From a virus, in IMG/VR virus record IMGVR_UViG_3300042519_001982, positions 1 through 21,881 of that record: 21,881 bases of DNA; one strand, 5' to 3'. The position numbers were made by a program, and so were the translations under genes. This document shows positions 1-8,700 of this stretch, one piece after another; position 1 is the stretch's first letter, and each line of letters begins with the position of its first letter. The notes under the pieces were generated by a model that was given only the letters and a program-made list of their open reading frames with translations, was not told the origin of the DNA and searched no databases.

Positions 1-60
1 GGCGGCGGCGGCGGCGGTAAGGGAGGCGGTGGCGGAGGTGGCGGAGGTGCCGGTGGTTAT
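1..60 (+). repeat. GGC/GGN triplet microsatellite encoding polyglycine
   Basis: The first bases are five GGC triplets plus GGT, followed by AAG GGA and a further run of GGC/GGT/GGA codons to about base 54. All are in the frame of the Gly-rich protein. Triplet-unit slippage here would change glycine number without shifting frame. The repeat may extend upstream of the window. Confidence 0.8.
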
Positions 61-801
61 AGAACTGCTGTTGATTTTGCTGTTTCTTCAGGTTCCGCAA
101 TAACTGTAACAGTGGGTGCAGGTGGCGCAGGTTCTACATCTACATATTCTGCTGGTGGAAACAACGGAAACCCTTCTGTGTTTTCATCTATTACCTCAGC
201 AGGTGGAGGTTATGGTTCTTCTGCAAATAGTAGCACTGAATACGGAAGTCCTGGTGGTAATGGTGGTTCTGGTGGCGGTGGCGCACAAAGAAATTCAGGC
301 GCAACAGGTGGTTTAGGTAACACACCTTCAACAAGCCCTAGTCAAGGTAATAACGGCGGTAATGGTTGGTTAGCTAATGGTGCAGACGCCGGAGGAGGTG
401 GTGGCGGTGCAGGTGCTGTAGGTACAGCCGCACCTACTAGTGTTAATGGTGGAGCCGGTGGTATTGGTTTAGCTAGTTCAATTAGTGGTACAAGTACTTA
501 CTATGCAGGTGGTGGTGGAGGTAGCGGAAACAATATTGGTGCAGCAGGTGGAACCGGTGGAGGTGGAACCGGTGGAGGAGAGAACGGTGGCACTACAGCC
601 GGCACTGCAAATACCGGTGGTGGCGGTGGAGGTAATGGTAGATCATCGGCTAACGGATCAGCTGGTGGTTCCGGCATCGTAATCATTCGCTATGCAGACA
701 CATTTGCAGCCGCAACAACAACAACTGGTAGCCCAACAATAACAACTGCAGGTGGATATAGAGTATATCAATGGACCAGTTCAGGTTCAATAACATTTTA
801 A
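1..801 (+). CDS. Glycine-rich phage tail fibre / adhesin, 5'-truncated by the window edge
   Basis: The frame is open from base 1, so the true start lies upstream. An ATG at 112 is internal, because codons 1-37 already read as the same Gly-rich protein (a Gly run, then YRTAVDFAVSSGSAITVTVG). The visible part is 266 residues. It is dominated by runs of 3-7 glycines separated by Ser/Thr/Asn/Ala stretches. It closes with a non-glycine end: SGIVIIRYADTF, then a Thr/Ala stretch, TITTAGGYRVYQWTSSG and ITF at the TAA stop. Glycine-rich proteins with an IVIIRYAD-like C-terminus are common among tail-fibre proteins of marine and freshwater phages. Glycine-rich folds are also used by T-even tip adhesins (established knowledge). 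A receptor-binding or fibre role is inferred. No transmembrane segment or catalytic motif is visible. It is followed after 17 nt by the next gene. Confidence 0.85.
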   Translation, partial: GGGGGGKGGGGGGGGGAGGYRTAVDFAVSSGSAITVTVGAGGAGSTSTYSAGGNNGNPSVFSSITSAGGGYGSSANSSTEYGSPGGNGGSGGGGAQRNSGATGGLGNTPSTSPSQGNNGGNGWLANGADAGGGGGGAGAVGTAAPTSVNGGAGGIGLASSISGTSTYYAGGGGGSGNNIGAAGGTGGGGTGGGENGGTTAGTANTGGGGGGNGRSSANGSAGGSGIVIIRYADTFAAATTTTGSPTITTAGGYRVYQWTSSGSITF

Positions 802-803
802 TT

Positions 804-810
804 AAAGGAA
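804..810 (+). promoter_or_regulatory. Ribosome binding site AAAGGAA
   Basis: This strong Shine-Dalgarno-like sequence ends 8 nt before the ATG at 819 and fixes the start of the small 117-residue gene. It lies just after the TAA of the Gly-rich protein, consistent with re-initiation on one transcript. Confidence 0.75.
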
Positions 811-818
811 AATAAACA

Positions 819-1172
819 ATGAGTCATTTTGCACAAATAGATGAAAATAACATCGTAACACAGGTAATCGTAATAGAACAAGATGTAGTAGATACTGGTC
901 TATTCGGTGATCCAAATAGCTGGATTCAAACAAGCTATAACACATCGGGTGGTGTACACTTATTAGGTGGTACACCATTACGTAAAAATTATGCAGGTAT
1001 AGGCTATACATATGATAGTACTAGAGATGCATTTATACCACCTAAACCCTTTAACAGTTGGGTATTAAATGAAACTAGTTGTTTGTATGAAGCGCCTACA
1101 CCAATGCCAACTGATGATAAAATCTATAGTTGGGATGAAGATACTACTGCTTGGATTGAAATAACAGCATAA
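819..1172 (+). CDS. Small conserved phage protein (117 aa, IGYTYD / IPPKPF family)
   Basis: It begins MSHFAQIDENNIVTQVIVI and carries a conserved core: QTSYN (residues 37-41), NYAGIGYTYD (57-66), DAFIPPKPFNSW (70-81), then an acidic, Trp-containing tail with YSWDEDTTAW. I recognise this pattern from small proteins encoded near tail-fibre genes in T4-like cyanophages and related aquatic myoviruses. They are usually annotated as hypothetical and their biochemical role is not established. No signal peptide or membrane segment is visible. The start is supported by AAAGGAA 8 nt upstream. It sits between a glycine-rich fibre and a long repeat fibre, which suggests a structural or fibre-assembly accessory role. 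That role is an inference. Confidence 0.88.
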   Translation: MSHFAQIDENNIVTQVIVIEQDVVDTGLFGDPNSWIQTSYNTSGGVHLLGGTPLRKNYAGIGYTYDSTRDAFIPPKPFNSWVLNETSCLYEAPTPMPTDDKIYSWDEDTTAWIEITA

Positions 1173-1180
1173 ACTTTATA

Positions 1181-1199
1181 GATTAAATTGGATTAAATA
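1181..1199 (+). promoter_or_regulatory. Putative T4-type late promoter (TTAAATA) within a 10-nt direct repeat
   Basis: GATTAAAT occurs twice, at 1181 and 1191, a 10-nt tandem spacing. The second copy runs into TTAAATA (1193-1199), close to the T4-like late promoter consensus TATAAATA. It lies 31 nt before the ATG at 1231, in the largest gap of the window (58 nt). Matching boxes occur in the other two gaps of 30 nt or more. The function is inferred. AT-rich DNA makes chance matches possible. Confidence 0.4.
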
Positions 1200-1230
1200 C
1201 ATAGATAGATTATATTAAGAGATTTACTAC

Positions 1231-4200
1231 ATGGCAATTACAAAGTTACAACCGTTTAATTTAGATGCAACCGCTAACTACACCTTTGCCAATATTTTCA
1301 CAGATAATGCTAATTTGGGTAACGCGGCAACTGCAAATTTCTTTATTGGTTCAGGTAATAATTTAAGTAATATTCAGGGTAGTAACGTATCTGGCCAAGT
1401 AGCTAATGCTCTAATTTCAGGTACTGTATATACAAATGCACAACCAAATATTACAAGTGTAGGTACTCTAACTGGTTTGACTTCAACTGGTACTGCTGAT
1501 TTAACCGGGGCAAGTAATGTAGCATTAGGCCCAGTTGCAAATGTACATATTACAGGTGGATCTAATGGTCAATATCTACAAACCGATGGTGCAGGTATAT
1601 TAAGTTGGTCTACCGTAAGTTCAGGTTCTACAAGTAATATTAGCAATGGCAATAGTAATGTAAGTATTGCTACTGCAAATGGCAATATTACAATGAGTGC
1701 TGTGGGTAATTCTAATATTGTAGTCGTAACTGGTACAGGTGTTAACGTAGCCGGCACATTAAATGTAAGTGGTAATACCACTGTAGCTAATTTATCAACT
1801 ACAGGTAGTGGTGGTAACATCAGTAATGTAAATGTTGTTTCCGCTAATACATTTACTGCTAGTGGTAATATTACAGCTAGCAATGCTAATCTTGGCAATG
1901 CAGTAACCGCTAACTACTTCATTGGTAATTTCTACGGAACAGCTAATCTAGCAACATATGCAACTACTGCAAATGCAGTCGCTGGTGCTAATGTTTCTGG
2001 TCAAGTAGGTAATGCATTAATATCCGGGACAGTATATACAAATGCACAGCCAAATATTACATCAGTCGGCACATTAAGTAGTTTAACAGTAACAGGTAAT
2101 GCTACAGTTGGCAATATTGTTACATCTGGTTCAGGCGGTAATATTGGCAATGCTAATGTTATCTCAGCTAATACATTTATTGCTAGTGGTAATATCACTG
2201 CGGGTAATGCTAACTTGGGTAATAATGTATCAGCTAACTTTTTTACCGGTAATGGTGTATATTTAACAGGAATAACAACTGCTGGATTATCAAACGGCAA
2301 TAGTAATATAAATATACCAAGCTCTAATGGTAATATTAATTTTACTGCTGTTGGTAATACAAATATGGTAATTACCGGTACCGGTGTTAATGTTGCCGGT
2401 ACATTAAATGTTACTGGTAACGCTAATCTAGGTAATTTAGGTGTAACCGGTGTTACTGCAACAACATTAAGTGGTTCGTTAACGACAGCCTCACAGCCAA
2501 ATATAACAAGTACCGGTACTTTAACTAGTATAACAGTATCAGGATCAGGTTCATTTGGCGCAAACGTCAATATGAACAGCTTCAATATTACAAATCTTGC
2601 GACACCGGTTGCAAGTACTGATGCCGCAACAAAACAATATGTTGATGACGTTGCCCAAGGACTAAACGTACACGATTCAGTAGCAGCCGCAACACCAGAT
2701 ACATTAGCAACTATTACTGGTGGAACGATAACATACAATAACGGCTCTAGTGGTGTAGGTGCAACTTTAACTACCACTGGTATTTTCAACTTAATAGATG
2801 GAGTAAATGTACAAACTAGTGGTACTCGTATTTTAGTAAAAAATGAAGCTAATGCAGTTTTTAATGGTATCTATACTTGGAGTAATGTTACTGCTATTAC
2901 ACGTGCCGCTGATTACAACAGTGTACCGGAAGTAGAAGCCGGTGATTTTGTATTCTGTATAGGTGGTACACTATATGACAATACCGGTTGGGTACAAACA
3001 AGCACAATTAGTGCAATTGGTACTCCTGGCAATAATATTGAATTCACTCAGTTTTCCGGTGCTGGTACATATCAAGCAGGTACTGGTCTAACATTAACCG
3101 GTACTACATTTAGTGTCAATGCTAGTCAAACACAAATCACAAGTTTAGGAACATTAACAGGTTTATCAGTAAATGGTAATATAACTGCCGCAAACGTCAC
3201 TGCTAATACCGGTGTATTTACTGGTAATGGATCTGGATTAAATGCCATAGCCGGAGCTAATGTAACCGGAGCAGTATCTTATGCTACAACAGCAAATAGT
3301 GTAGCTGCCGCAAATATAACAGGAACAATAACAGCAACTACCGCCGGCACAGTAACAACTAATGCACAACCAAATATTACTAGTACTGGTACGTTAACAA
3401 GTTTATCAGTTACGGGTAATATTACATCTGGCAATGCTAATTTAGGCAACACAGTCACAGCTAATTTCTTTACAGGTAATGGTATCTATTTAACTGGAAT
3501 TACATCTTCTGGTGTAGCAAATGGTAATAGTAATATTAGTATACCAAGTGCTAATGGTAATATAAACTTTAGTGCAATCGGTAATGCAAACATATTAGTT
3601 GTAACTGGCACAGGCGTTAATGTAGCCGGTACATTAAATGTAACAGGTAATACAACAGTCGGGAACTTAATCACAAGTGGTTCGGGTGGTAATGTATCTA
3701 ATGTTAATGTCATCTCAGCAAACACATTCATTGCGTCCGGCAACATAACTGCAGGTAACGCCAATTTAGGAAATGCTGTTACAGCTAATTTCTTTATTGG
3801 ATCAGGAAATAATTTAAGTAATATTCAGGGTGCAAATGTCTCTGGGCAAGTAGCTAATGCATTAATCTCAGGTACTGTATATACAAATGCACAACCAAAT
3901 ATTACTAGTACTGGTACGTTAACAAGTTTAGCAGTAACTGGTAACATAACAGCCGGTAATGCTAACTTAGGTAACTTAGCAACAGCTAATTTCTTTAGTG
4001 GTAACGGTAGTTTATTAACAGGTATTATTGTAAGTGCAGGTAATACAATTGTAAATGGGAATAGTAATGTAACGGTAACTGCAAACGGAAACGTCAACAC
4101 AAGCGTAGCCGGTAATGCCAATATATTAGTTGTAACTGGCACAGGTGCAAATATTGCCGGTACATTAAATGTAAGTGGTAATACTACAGTAGCTAATTTA

Positions 4201-5436
4201 TCAACTACGGGTAGTGGTGGTAACATCAGCAATGTAAATGTTGTTTCAGCTAATACATTTACTGCTAGCGGTAATATTACATCTGGTAATGCTAACTTAG
4301 GTAATGCAGTAACAGCTAATTTCTTTGTAGGTACTCTCTACGGAACAGCTAATTTAGCAACATTTGCATCAACTGCAAACAGTGTAGCCGGCGGTAATGT
4401 CTCTGGTCAAGTAGCTAATGCATTAGTAGCAGGCACAGTATATACAAATGCACAGCCAAATATTACTAGTACTGGTACATTAACAAGTTTAGCAGTTACT
4501 GGTAATATTACATCTGGTAATGCTAACTTAGGTAATGCAGTAACAGCTAATTTCTTTATTGGTACTCTCTACGGAACAGCTAATTTAGCAACATTTGCAT
4601 CAACTGCTAATAGCGTAGCAGGTGCAAATGTCTCTGGTCAAGTAGCTAATGCATTAATCTCAGGTACTGTATATACAAATGCACAACCAAATATTACATC
4701 AGTTGGCAGTTTAACTGGCTTAACAATAAGCAATGCAACCGGTATAGTTGATTTTACAACTACAGCTAACGTCACGTTAGGCGCAGTAGGTAACCTACAC
4801 ATATCAGGTGGTACAAATGCATATGTATTAAGTACAGATGGTTCAGGTAATCTTTCTTGGGTAGCACAAACAGGGGGCGGTGGCGGCGGAAGTAGTATTA
4901 GTAATGGAAACAGTAACGTAAATATCCCAACAGCAAACGGCAATATCAATTTTACTGCAGTTGGTAATACAAATATGGTAATTACCGGTACCGGTGTTAA
5001 TGTTGCCGGTACATTGAATACTACTGGTAATGTAGCACTTAGTGGTGCTAATGTAAGTTTAGGAAATGTAAGTAATTTACACATAACCGGTGGTTCAAAT
5101 ACATATGTATTAAGCACCGATGGCGCCGGCAATCTAAATTGGGTAATAGGATCAAGTACAAGTATCGGTGTAGATAACTTTACTGGTAATGGGGTACAAA
5201 CAAGTTTTACCCTATCAACTACACCGGCAAACATAAATTGCACACTTGTAAGTCTTGCTGGTTTGTTCCAGCCAAGAACAGTATATTCATTAACAGGTAA
5301 CATAATCACGTTTAGTTCTGCACCGGCAAATACAGCACCTATTGAAGTAACAACATTTACTTCTAGTAACGGTGGCGGTGGTGGTGGAATAACAGCGCAA
5401 GATTTATTAAGTCCATTCTTGTTAATGGGAGCATAA
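1231..5436 (+). CDS. Long repeat tail fibre protein (1401 aa), no S74 domain
   Basis: The N-terminus MAITKLQPFNLDATANYTF is followed by interleaved repeat modules. About five copies follow NGNSNVNIPTANGNINF / VGNTNMVITGTGVNVAGTLN. Seven follow AQPNITSVGTLTSL, with an eighth degenerate copy. Many follow GNANLGNAVTANFFIG. Three follow HITGGSN..LQTDGAGNLSW. Residues about 448-620 break the pattern. A fibre-repeat segment MNSFNITNLATPVASTDAATKQYVD leads into a compact domain (GTRILVKNEANAVFNGIYTW, GDFVFCIGG) seen in many phage fibres. The C-terminus has a separate domain (DNFTGNGVQTSFTL ... VYSLTGNIITFSSAP) and ends in a Gly hinge and ITAQDLLSPFLLMGA. The composition implies a trimeric beta-structured fibre (inference). 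The N-terminus resembles that of the fibre at 10472, so the two probably attach at related sites. A weak AAGAG-type ribosome site lies about 10 nt upstream. Confidence 0.9.
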   Translation: MAITKLQPFNLDATANYTFANIFTDNANLGNAATANFFIGSGNNLSNIQGSNVSGQVANALISGTVYTNAQPNITSVGTLTGLTSTGTADLTGASNVALGPVANVHITGGSNGQYLQTDGAGILSWSTVSSGSTSNISNGNSNVSIATANGNITMSAVGNSNIVVVTGTGVNVAGTLNVSGNTTVANLSTTGSGGNISNVNVVSANTFTASGNITASNANLGNAVTANYFIGNFYGTANLATYATTANAVAGANVSGQVGNALISGTVYTNAQPNITSVGTLSSLTVTGNATVGNIVTSGSGGNIGNANVISANTFIASGNITAGNANLGNNVSANFFTGNGVYLTGITTAGLSNGNSNINIPSSNGNINFTAVGNTNMVITGTGVNVAGTLNVTGNANLGNLGVTGVTATTLSGSLTTASQPNITSTGTLTSITVSGSGSFGANVNMNSFNITNLATPVASTDAATKQYVDDVAQGLNVHDSVAAATPDTLATITGGTITYNNGSSGVGATLTTTGIFNLIDGVNVQTSGTRILVKNEANAVFNGIYTWSNVTAITRAADYNSVPEVEAGDFVFCIGGTLYDNTGWVQTSTISAIGTPGNNIEFTQFSGAGTYQAGTGLTLTGTTFSVNASQTQITSLGTLTGLSVNGNITAANVTANTGVFTGNGSGLNAIAGANVTGAVSYATTANSVAAANITGTITATTAGTVTTNAQPNITSTGTLTSLSVTGNITSGNANLGNTVTANFFTGNGIYLTGITSSGVANGNSNISIPSANGNINFSAIGNANILVVTGTGVNVAGTLNVTGNTTVGNLITSGSGGNVSNVNVISANTFIASGNITAGNANLGNAVTANFFIGSGNNLSNIQGANVSGQVANALISGTVYTNAQPNITSTGTLTSLAVTGNITAGNANLGNLATANFFSGNGSLLTGIIVSAGNTIVNGNSNVTVTANGNVNTSVAGNANILVVTGTGANIAGTLNVSGNTTVANLSTTGSGGNISNVNVVSANTFTASGNITSGNANLGNAVTANFFVGTLYGTANLATFASTANSVAGGNVSGQVANALVAGTVYTNAQPNITSTGTLTSLAVTGNITSGNANLGNAVTANFFIGTLYGTANLATFASTANSVAGANVSGQVANALISGTVYTNAQPNITSVGSLTGLTISNATGIVDFTTTANVTLGAVGNLHISGGTNAYVLSTDGSGNLSWVAQTGGGGGGSSISNGNSNVNIPTANGNINFTAVGNTNMVITGTGVNVAGTLNTTGNVALSGANVSLGNVSNLHITGGSNTYVLSTDGAGNLNWVIGSSTSIGVDNFTGNGVQTSFTLSTTPANINCTLVSLAGLFQPRTVYSLTGNIITFSSAPANTAPIEVTTFTSSNGGGGGGITAQDLLSPFLLMGA
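1762..1875 (+). repeat. Dispersed direct repeat, copy 1 (partner 4168-4281)
   Basis: This 114-nt tract matches 4168-4281 with six mismatches by eye, all synonymous. Both copies encode the same peptide, starting NVSGNTTVANLSTTGSGG. The offset is 2406 nt (802 codons). It is part of the internal repeat architecture of the 1401-residue fibre. Confidence 0.85.
4168..4281 (+). repeat. Dispersed direct repeat, copy 2 (partner 1762-1875)
   Basis: This is the second copy of the 114-nt tract at 1762-1875. It encodes the same peptide through NVVSANTFTASGNIT. It leads directly into the 231-nt tandem duplication that starts at 4270. Confidence 0.85.
4270..4731 (+). repeat. Tandem duplication of a 231-nt (77-codon) fibre module
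   Basis: Copy 1 is 4270-4500 and copy 2 begins exactly at 4501. The first 57 nt of each copy are identical. After a Val/Ile codon difference a further 47 nt are identical (GTLYGTANLATFASTA). Similarity then declines. Both copies end with an AQPNITS element. The unit is an exact multiple of three, so the reading frame is kept. This looks like one of the most recent duplications in the gene. Confidence 0.85.
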
Positions 5437-5440
5437 GGAA
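5435..5440 (+). promoter_or_regulatory. Ribosome binding site AAGGAA overlapping the upstream stop
   Basis: AAGGAA begins at the second base of the TAA (5434-5436) that ends the long fibre and lies 5 nt before the ATG at 5446. The arrangement favours translational coupling of the two genes. Confidence 0.7.
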
Positions 5441-5445
5441 ATAAC

Positions 5446-5775
5446 ATGGCAATCACATATAAAGTTTTAGGGCAAAGTAACCCGGCAGCAAATACAAACA
5501 CAGATTTGTACACAGTACCAGCAACTACTTCAGCAGTATGTAGTACAATCGTAATTTGTAATCAGGCAGCGAGTGCCGCAACATTTCGTATTGCTGTAAG
5601 ACCGGCCGGAGCATCAATTGGAGCTTCACAATATATTTCATACGATAGTAACTTAAATGCTAATGATAGTATTACAATGACTATTGGTATTACATTGGCT
5701 ACAACAGATGTAATAACAGTAAGAGCTAATACAACAACTGTAAGTTTTAGTTTATTTGGGTCTGAATTAACATGA
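5446..5775 (+). CDS. Small phage virion-type protein (109 aa, YKVLGQSNPAANTNTDLYTVP family)
   Basis: The sequence reads MAITYKVLGQSNPAANTNTD, then LYTVPATTSAV, a central TFRIAVRPAGA, QYISYDSNLNANDSITMTIG and a closing SFSLFGSELT. This is a recognisable small family, common next to tail-fibre genes in cyanophage-like and other aquatic tailed phages. Its function is not established, though an all-beta fold and a virion role are likely from composition and context. There is no signal peptide or membrane span. The start is set by AAGGAA 5 nt upstream. The stop overlaps the next gene by 4 nt (ATGA at 5772-5775), so translation of the two is probably coupled. Confidence 0.88.
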   Translation: MAITYKVLGQSNPAANTNTDLYTVPATTSAVCSTIVICNQAASAATFRIAVRPAGASIGASQYISYDSNLNANDSITMTIGITLATTDVITVRANTTTVSFSLFGSELT

Positions 5776-8700
5776 GTATAACCTCAGTTATCAATGACAC
5801 CGTAACCAGTGTAAGTTTTGTTAACGCACAAAAACCTTTACCGCCAACTATCTCTGGATATAGTGTTGGTGGGTTAGATGACACAGCATTAGATCCAGCC
5901 GGCGGACAAACAGTACAGATTAATGGTACTGGCTTTTTAGCTGGTGCAACTATTACATTTGATGGTAGTGCAGTAGCAGTAGTAACATTTAGTAGTGCTA
6001 ATCGTTTAACTTTTACAAGTCCTGCAAAAAGTGCAGGCACATATACAATCTATGTTGTAAACCCAGACGGTGGTACAGCAATATATATTCCCGGTATTAT
6101 CTATAGTGTATTACCAACATGGACAACAAGTGCTGGTACATTAGGCAGTTATTATGAAACAACAAGTATATCAAATACTGTTATAGCTTCAGGTGATGCA
6201 CCAATCACGTATTCATTATATTCTGGATCATTACCGACTGGTTCTACATTATATGCTAACGGTGTCATAACTGGCACAGCTCCTGTTGATAGCAGTAGTA
6301 CAACATATTCATTTACGATACAAGCAACTGATGCACAATTACAAGATAGTACAAGAAGTTTTAGTTTAACAATCAATGTTGATGCTGTTACTTGGGTTAG
6401 TCCAGCAAATAATACAACATATACAAGTGCTGTAGATAGTGCTATAGCCAATGTAACATTAAGTGCTACTGATGCCGCTGGTTATAATGTTACATATAGT
6501 GCAAATGCATTGCCGACTGGATTGAGTTTAACTGGTTCTAATATAGCAGGTACACCAACTGTTATTGCCGATAGTAGTACATTGTTAACAGCTACGGCTG
6601 CAACAACAAATCGTAGTGCCGTAAGAACTATCAATTGGAGTATTACAGTAGCGAATGATCCTTACTTTGAGTACAACACATTATTGATACCGGGTGCAAG
6701 TACAACATTTGTAGATGATGCTAGTACAAATAACTTTGCGGTGACTATTAATGGTGACACTAAGCCAAATAGTTTTAATCCATATACACCGGGTTATTAT
6801 TCCAACTACTTTGATGGTAGTGGAGACAGAATTGTTTTATCAGGTTCAAACTTTAGTCTTACTGGTGATTTCACATTAGAAGCATGGGTTTATATTGGAA
6901 GCCTAGCAACAACAAGACCAATTGTATGCATGGGAGATGATAGATTCAGTCCGGGCGGGCTCTTTGCAATAAACACTTCAGGAAAATTATATTTATTTGC
7001 AAGTAATACTGCAATTTTTACTGGAACAGGAACAAGCGTTGTTGCTAACTCATGGACTCATGTTGCATTTGTGCGCTCGGGTAGTACTATAACCGGTTAT
7101 GTAAATGGTGTAGTTCAAGGTACATCTACTAGTGCAATAAGCATTGGTGGTACTGCTTCTTACATCGGTTATGAACTATATAACAGCGGCACAGGTGTAG
7201 AATATTTAGGCAACATTTCTAATTTGCGTATTGTAAATGGTACTGCTGTTTACACATCAGCGTTCACACCATCAACCACACCATTGACTGCGATCAGTGG
7301 GACAATATTATTGACTTGTCAATCAAATACCTTTGTTGACAATAGTTCTTCACCAAAAACTTTGACAGTTGTAGGCAATACATTAATAAGTTCATTTGAT
7401 CCCTTTGTACCAAACAGTAGCTATAGTACATATGGTAGTGGATACTTTGATGGTAATGATTATCTAGATGTACCAATAAATTCAGCACAATTTGGTACAG
7501 GTGCTTTTACTATTGACTTTTGGGTATATCCAACAACATTGGCCAATACGCCAGCGATTATTGATTTCAGATCAAGTGTTACTGCAATATTTGGGCAGAT
7601 ATATATTGCCGCCAACGGCACAGTTCATTTTTATTTACCGGTTGATATTGCTACAACAAATACAGTTACTGTTAATACCTGGAATCATGTTGCTATCAGT
7701 CGTACCGCAGGAACATTAAAAATGTTTATTAATGGTGTTTCTGGGTACTCGTCGGCAAGTACAGGAACATACAATGCTTCAGCAGTTTATATAGGCGTTA
7801 GTTCCAGTGGGTCAGGCGGTATTGTTGGATATCTATCAGATATGAGGTTTGTAATAGGCACAGGTGTTTATACTACAGATTTCACTCCACCCTCTGCTCC
7901 ATTAACAGCAATAGCAAATACAAGTTTATTAGTATTACAAAACAATCAATCAGTAAATAATAGTGTTTTCTTAGATAACAGTACAAATAACTTTTTAGTA
8001 ACAAGAGCGGGTAATACTACTCAAGGTACATTTAGTCCTTATGGTGGTAACTGGAGTAACTACTTTGATGGTGCTAGTGATTATATAAGAAAAGCAGGAG
8101 CAGGGGTTTTAACTGCTAGCGGTGATGTTACCATTGAATGTTGGATATATCCTTTATCTAGCACAGTAATTGGGTTATTTGATGGCGGGCCCAATGAAGG
8201 GGACATTATGAGAAACTGGCCTGCTAATAGAATTGGCAAAGTGGCTGGCAGTGATAATCCCACATTTACAGTTACAGCAAATCAATGGCAACATTTTGCT
8301 TGCACATTCAGTAGCGGCAATATCAAAGTTTTTATTAACGGAACTTTAAATGCTTCCGGGACATATGCCGGTGGATATTCTGCTGGTTCAAATTTTGACA
8401 TAGGCACAATCAATGCCGGCGGTGATGGCTCATTTAATGGTTATATCAGTAACTTTAGAGTTACCAAATCAATACTATATACAACTACATTTACACCCAG
8501 CACAACACCACTAACACCTATCACAAATACAAGTTTATTAACCTGCCAAAGTAATCGTATAATAGATACTAGTATAAACAACTTTACTATCACAAAGAAC
8601 GGTGATGTTTCGGTACAGCGTTTCTCACCATTCAATCCATCATCATTGACCCCAACAAGTTATAGTGGTTATTTTGATGGTAGTGGGGATTATTTAACTG

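Noticed and set aside
112-114. ATG as the start of the glycine-rich gene
   Set aside because: The same frame is open back to base 1 and already encodes glycine-rich fibre sequence, so the gene starts outside the window.
2001-2789. Long minus-strand open frame, with others such as 4638-5513, 3825-4232 and 10384-10854
   Set aside because: They lie fully antisense to strong fibre genes, have Pro/Val/Leu-rich translations that repeat with the fibre modules, and lack ribosome sites. They are shadows of codon-biased repeats.
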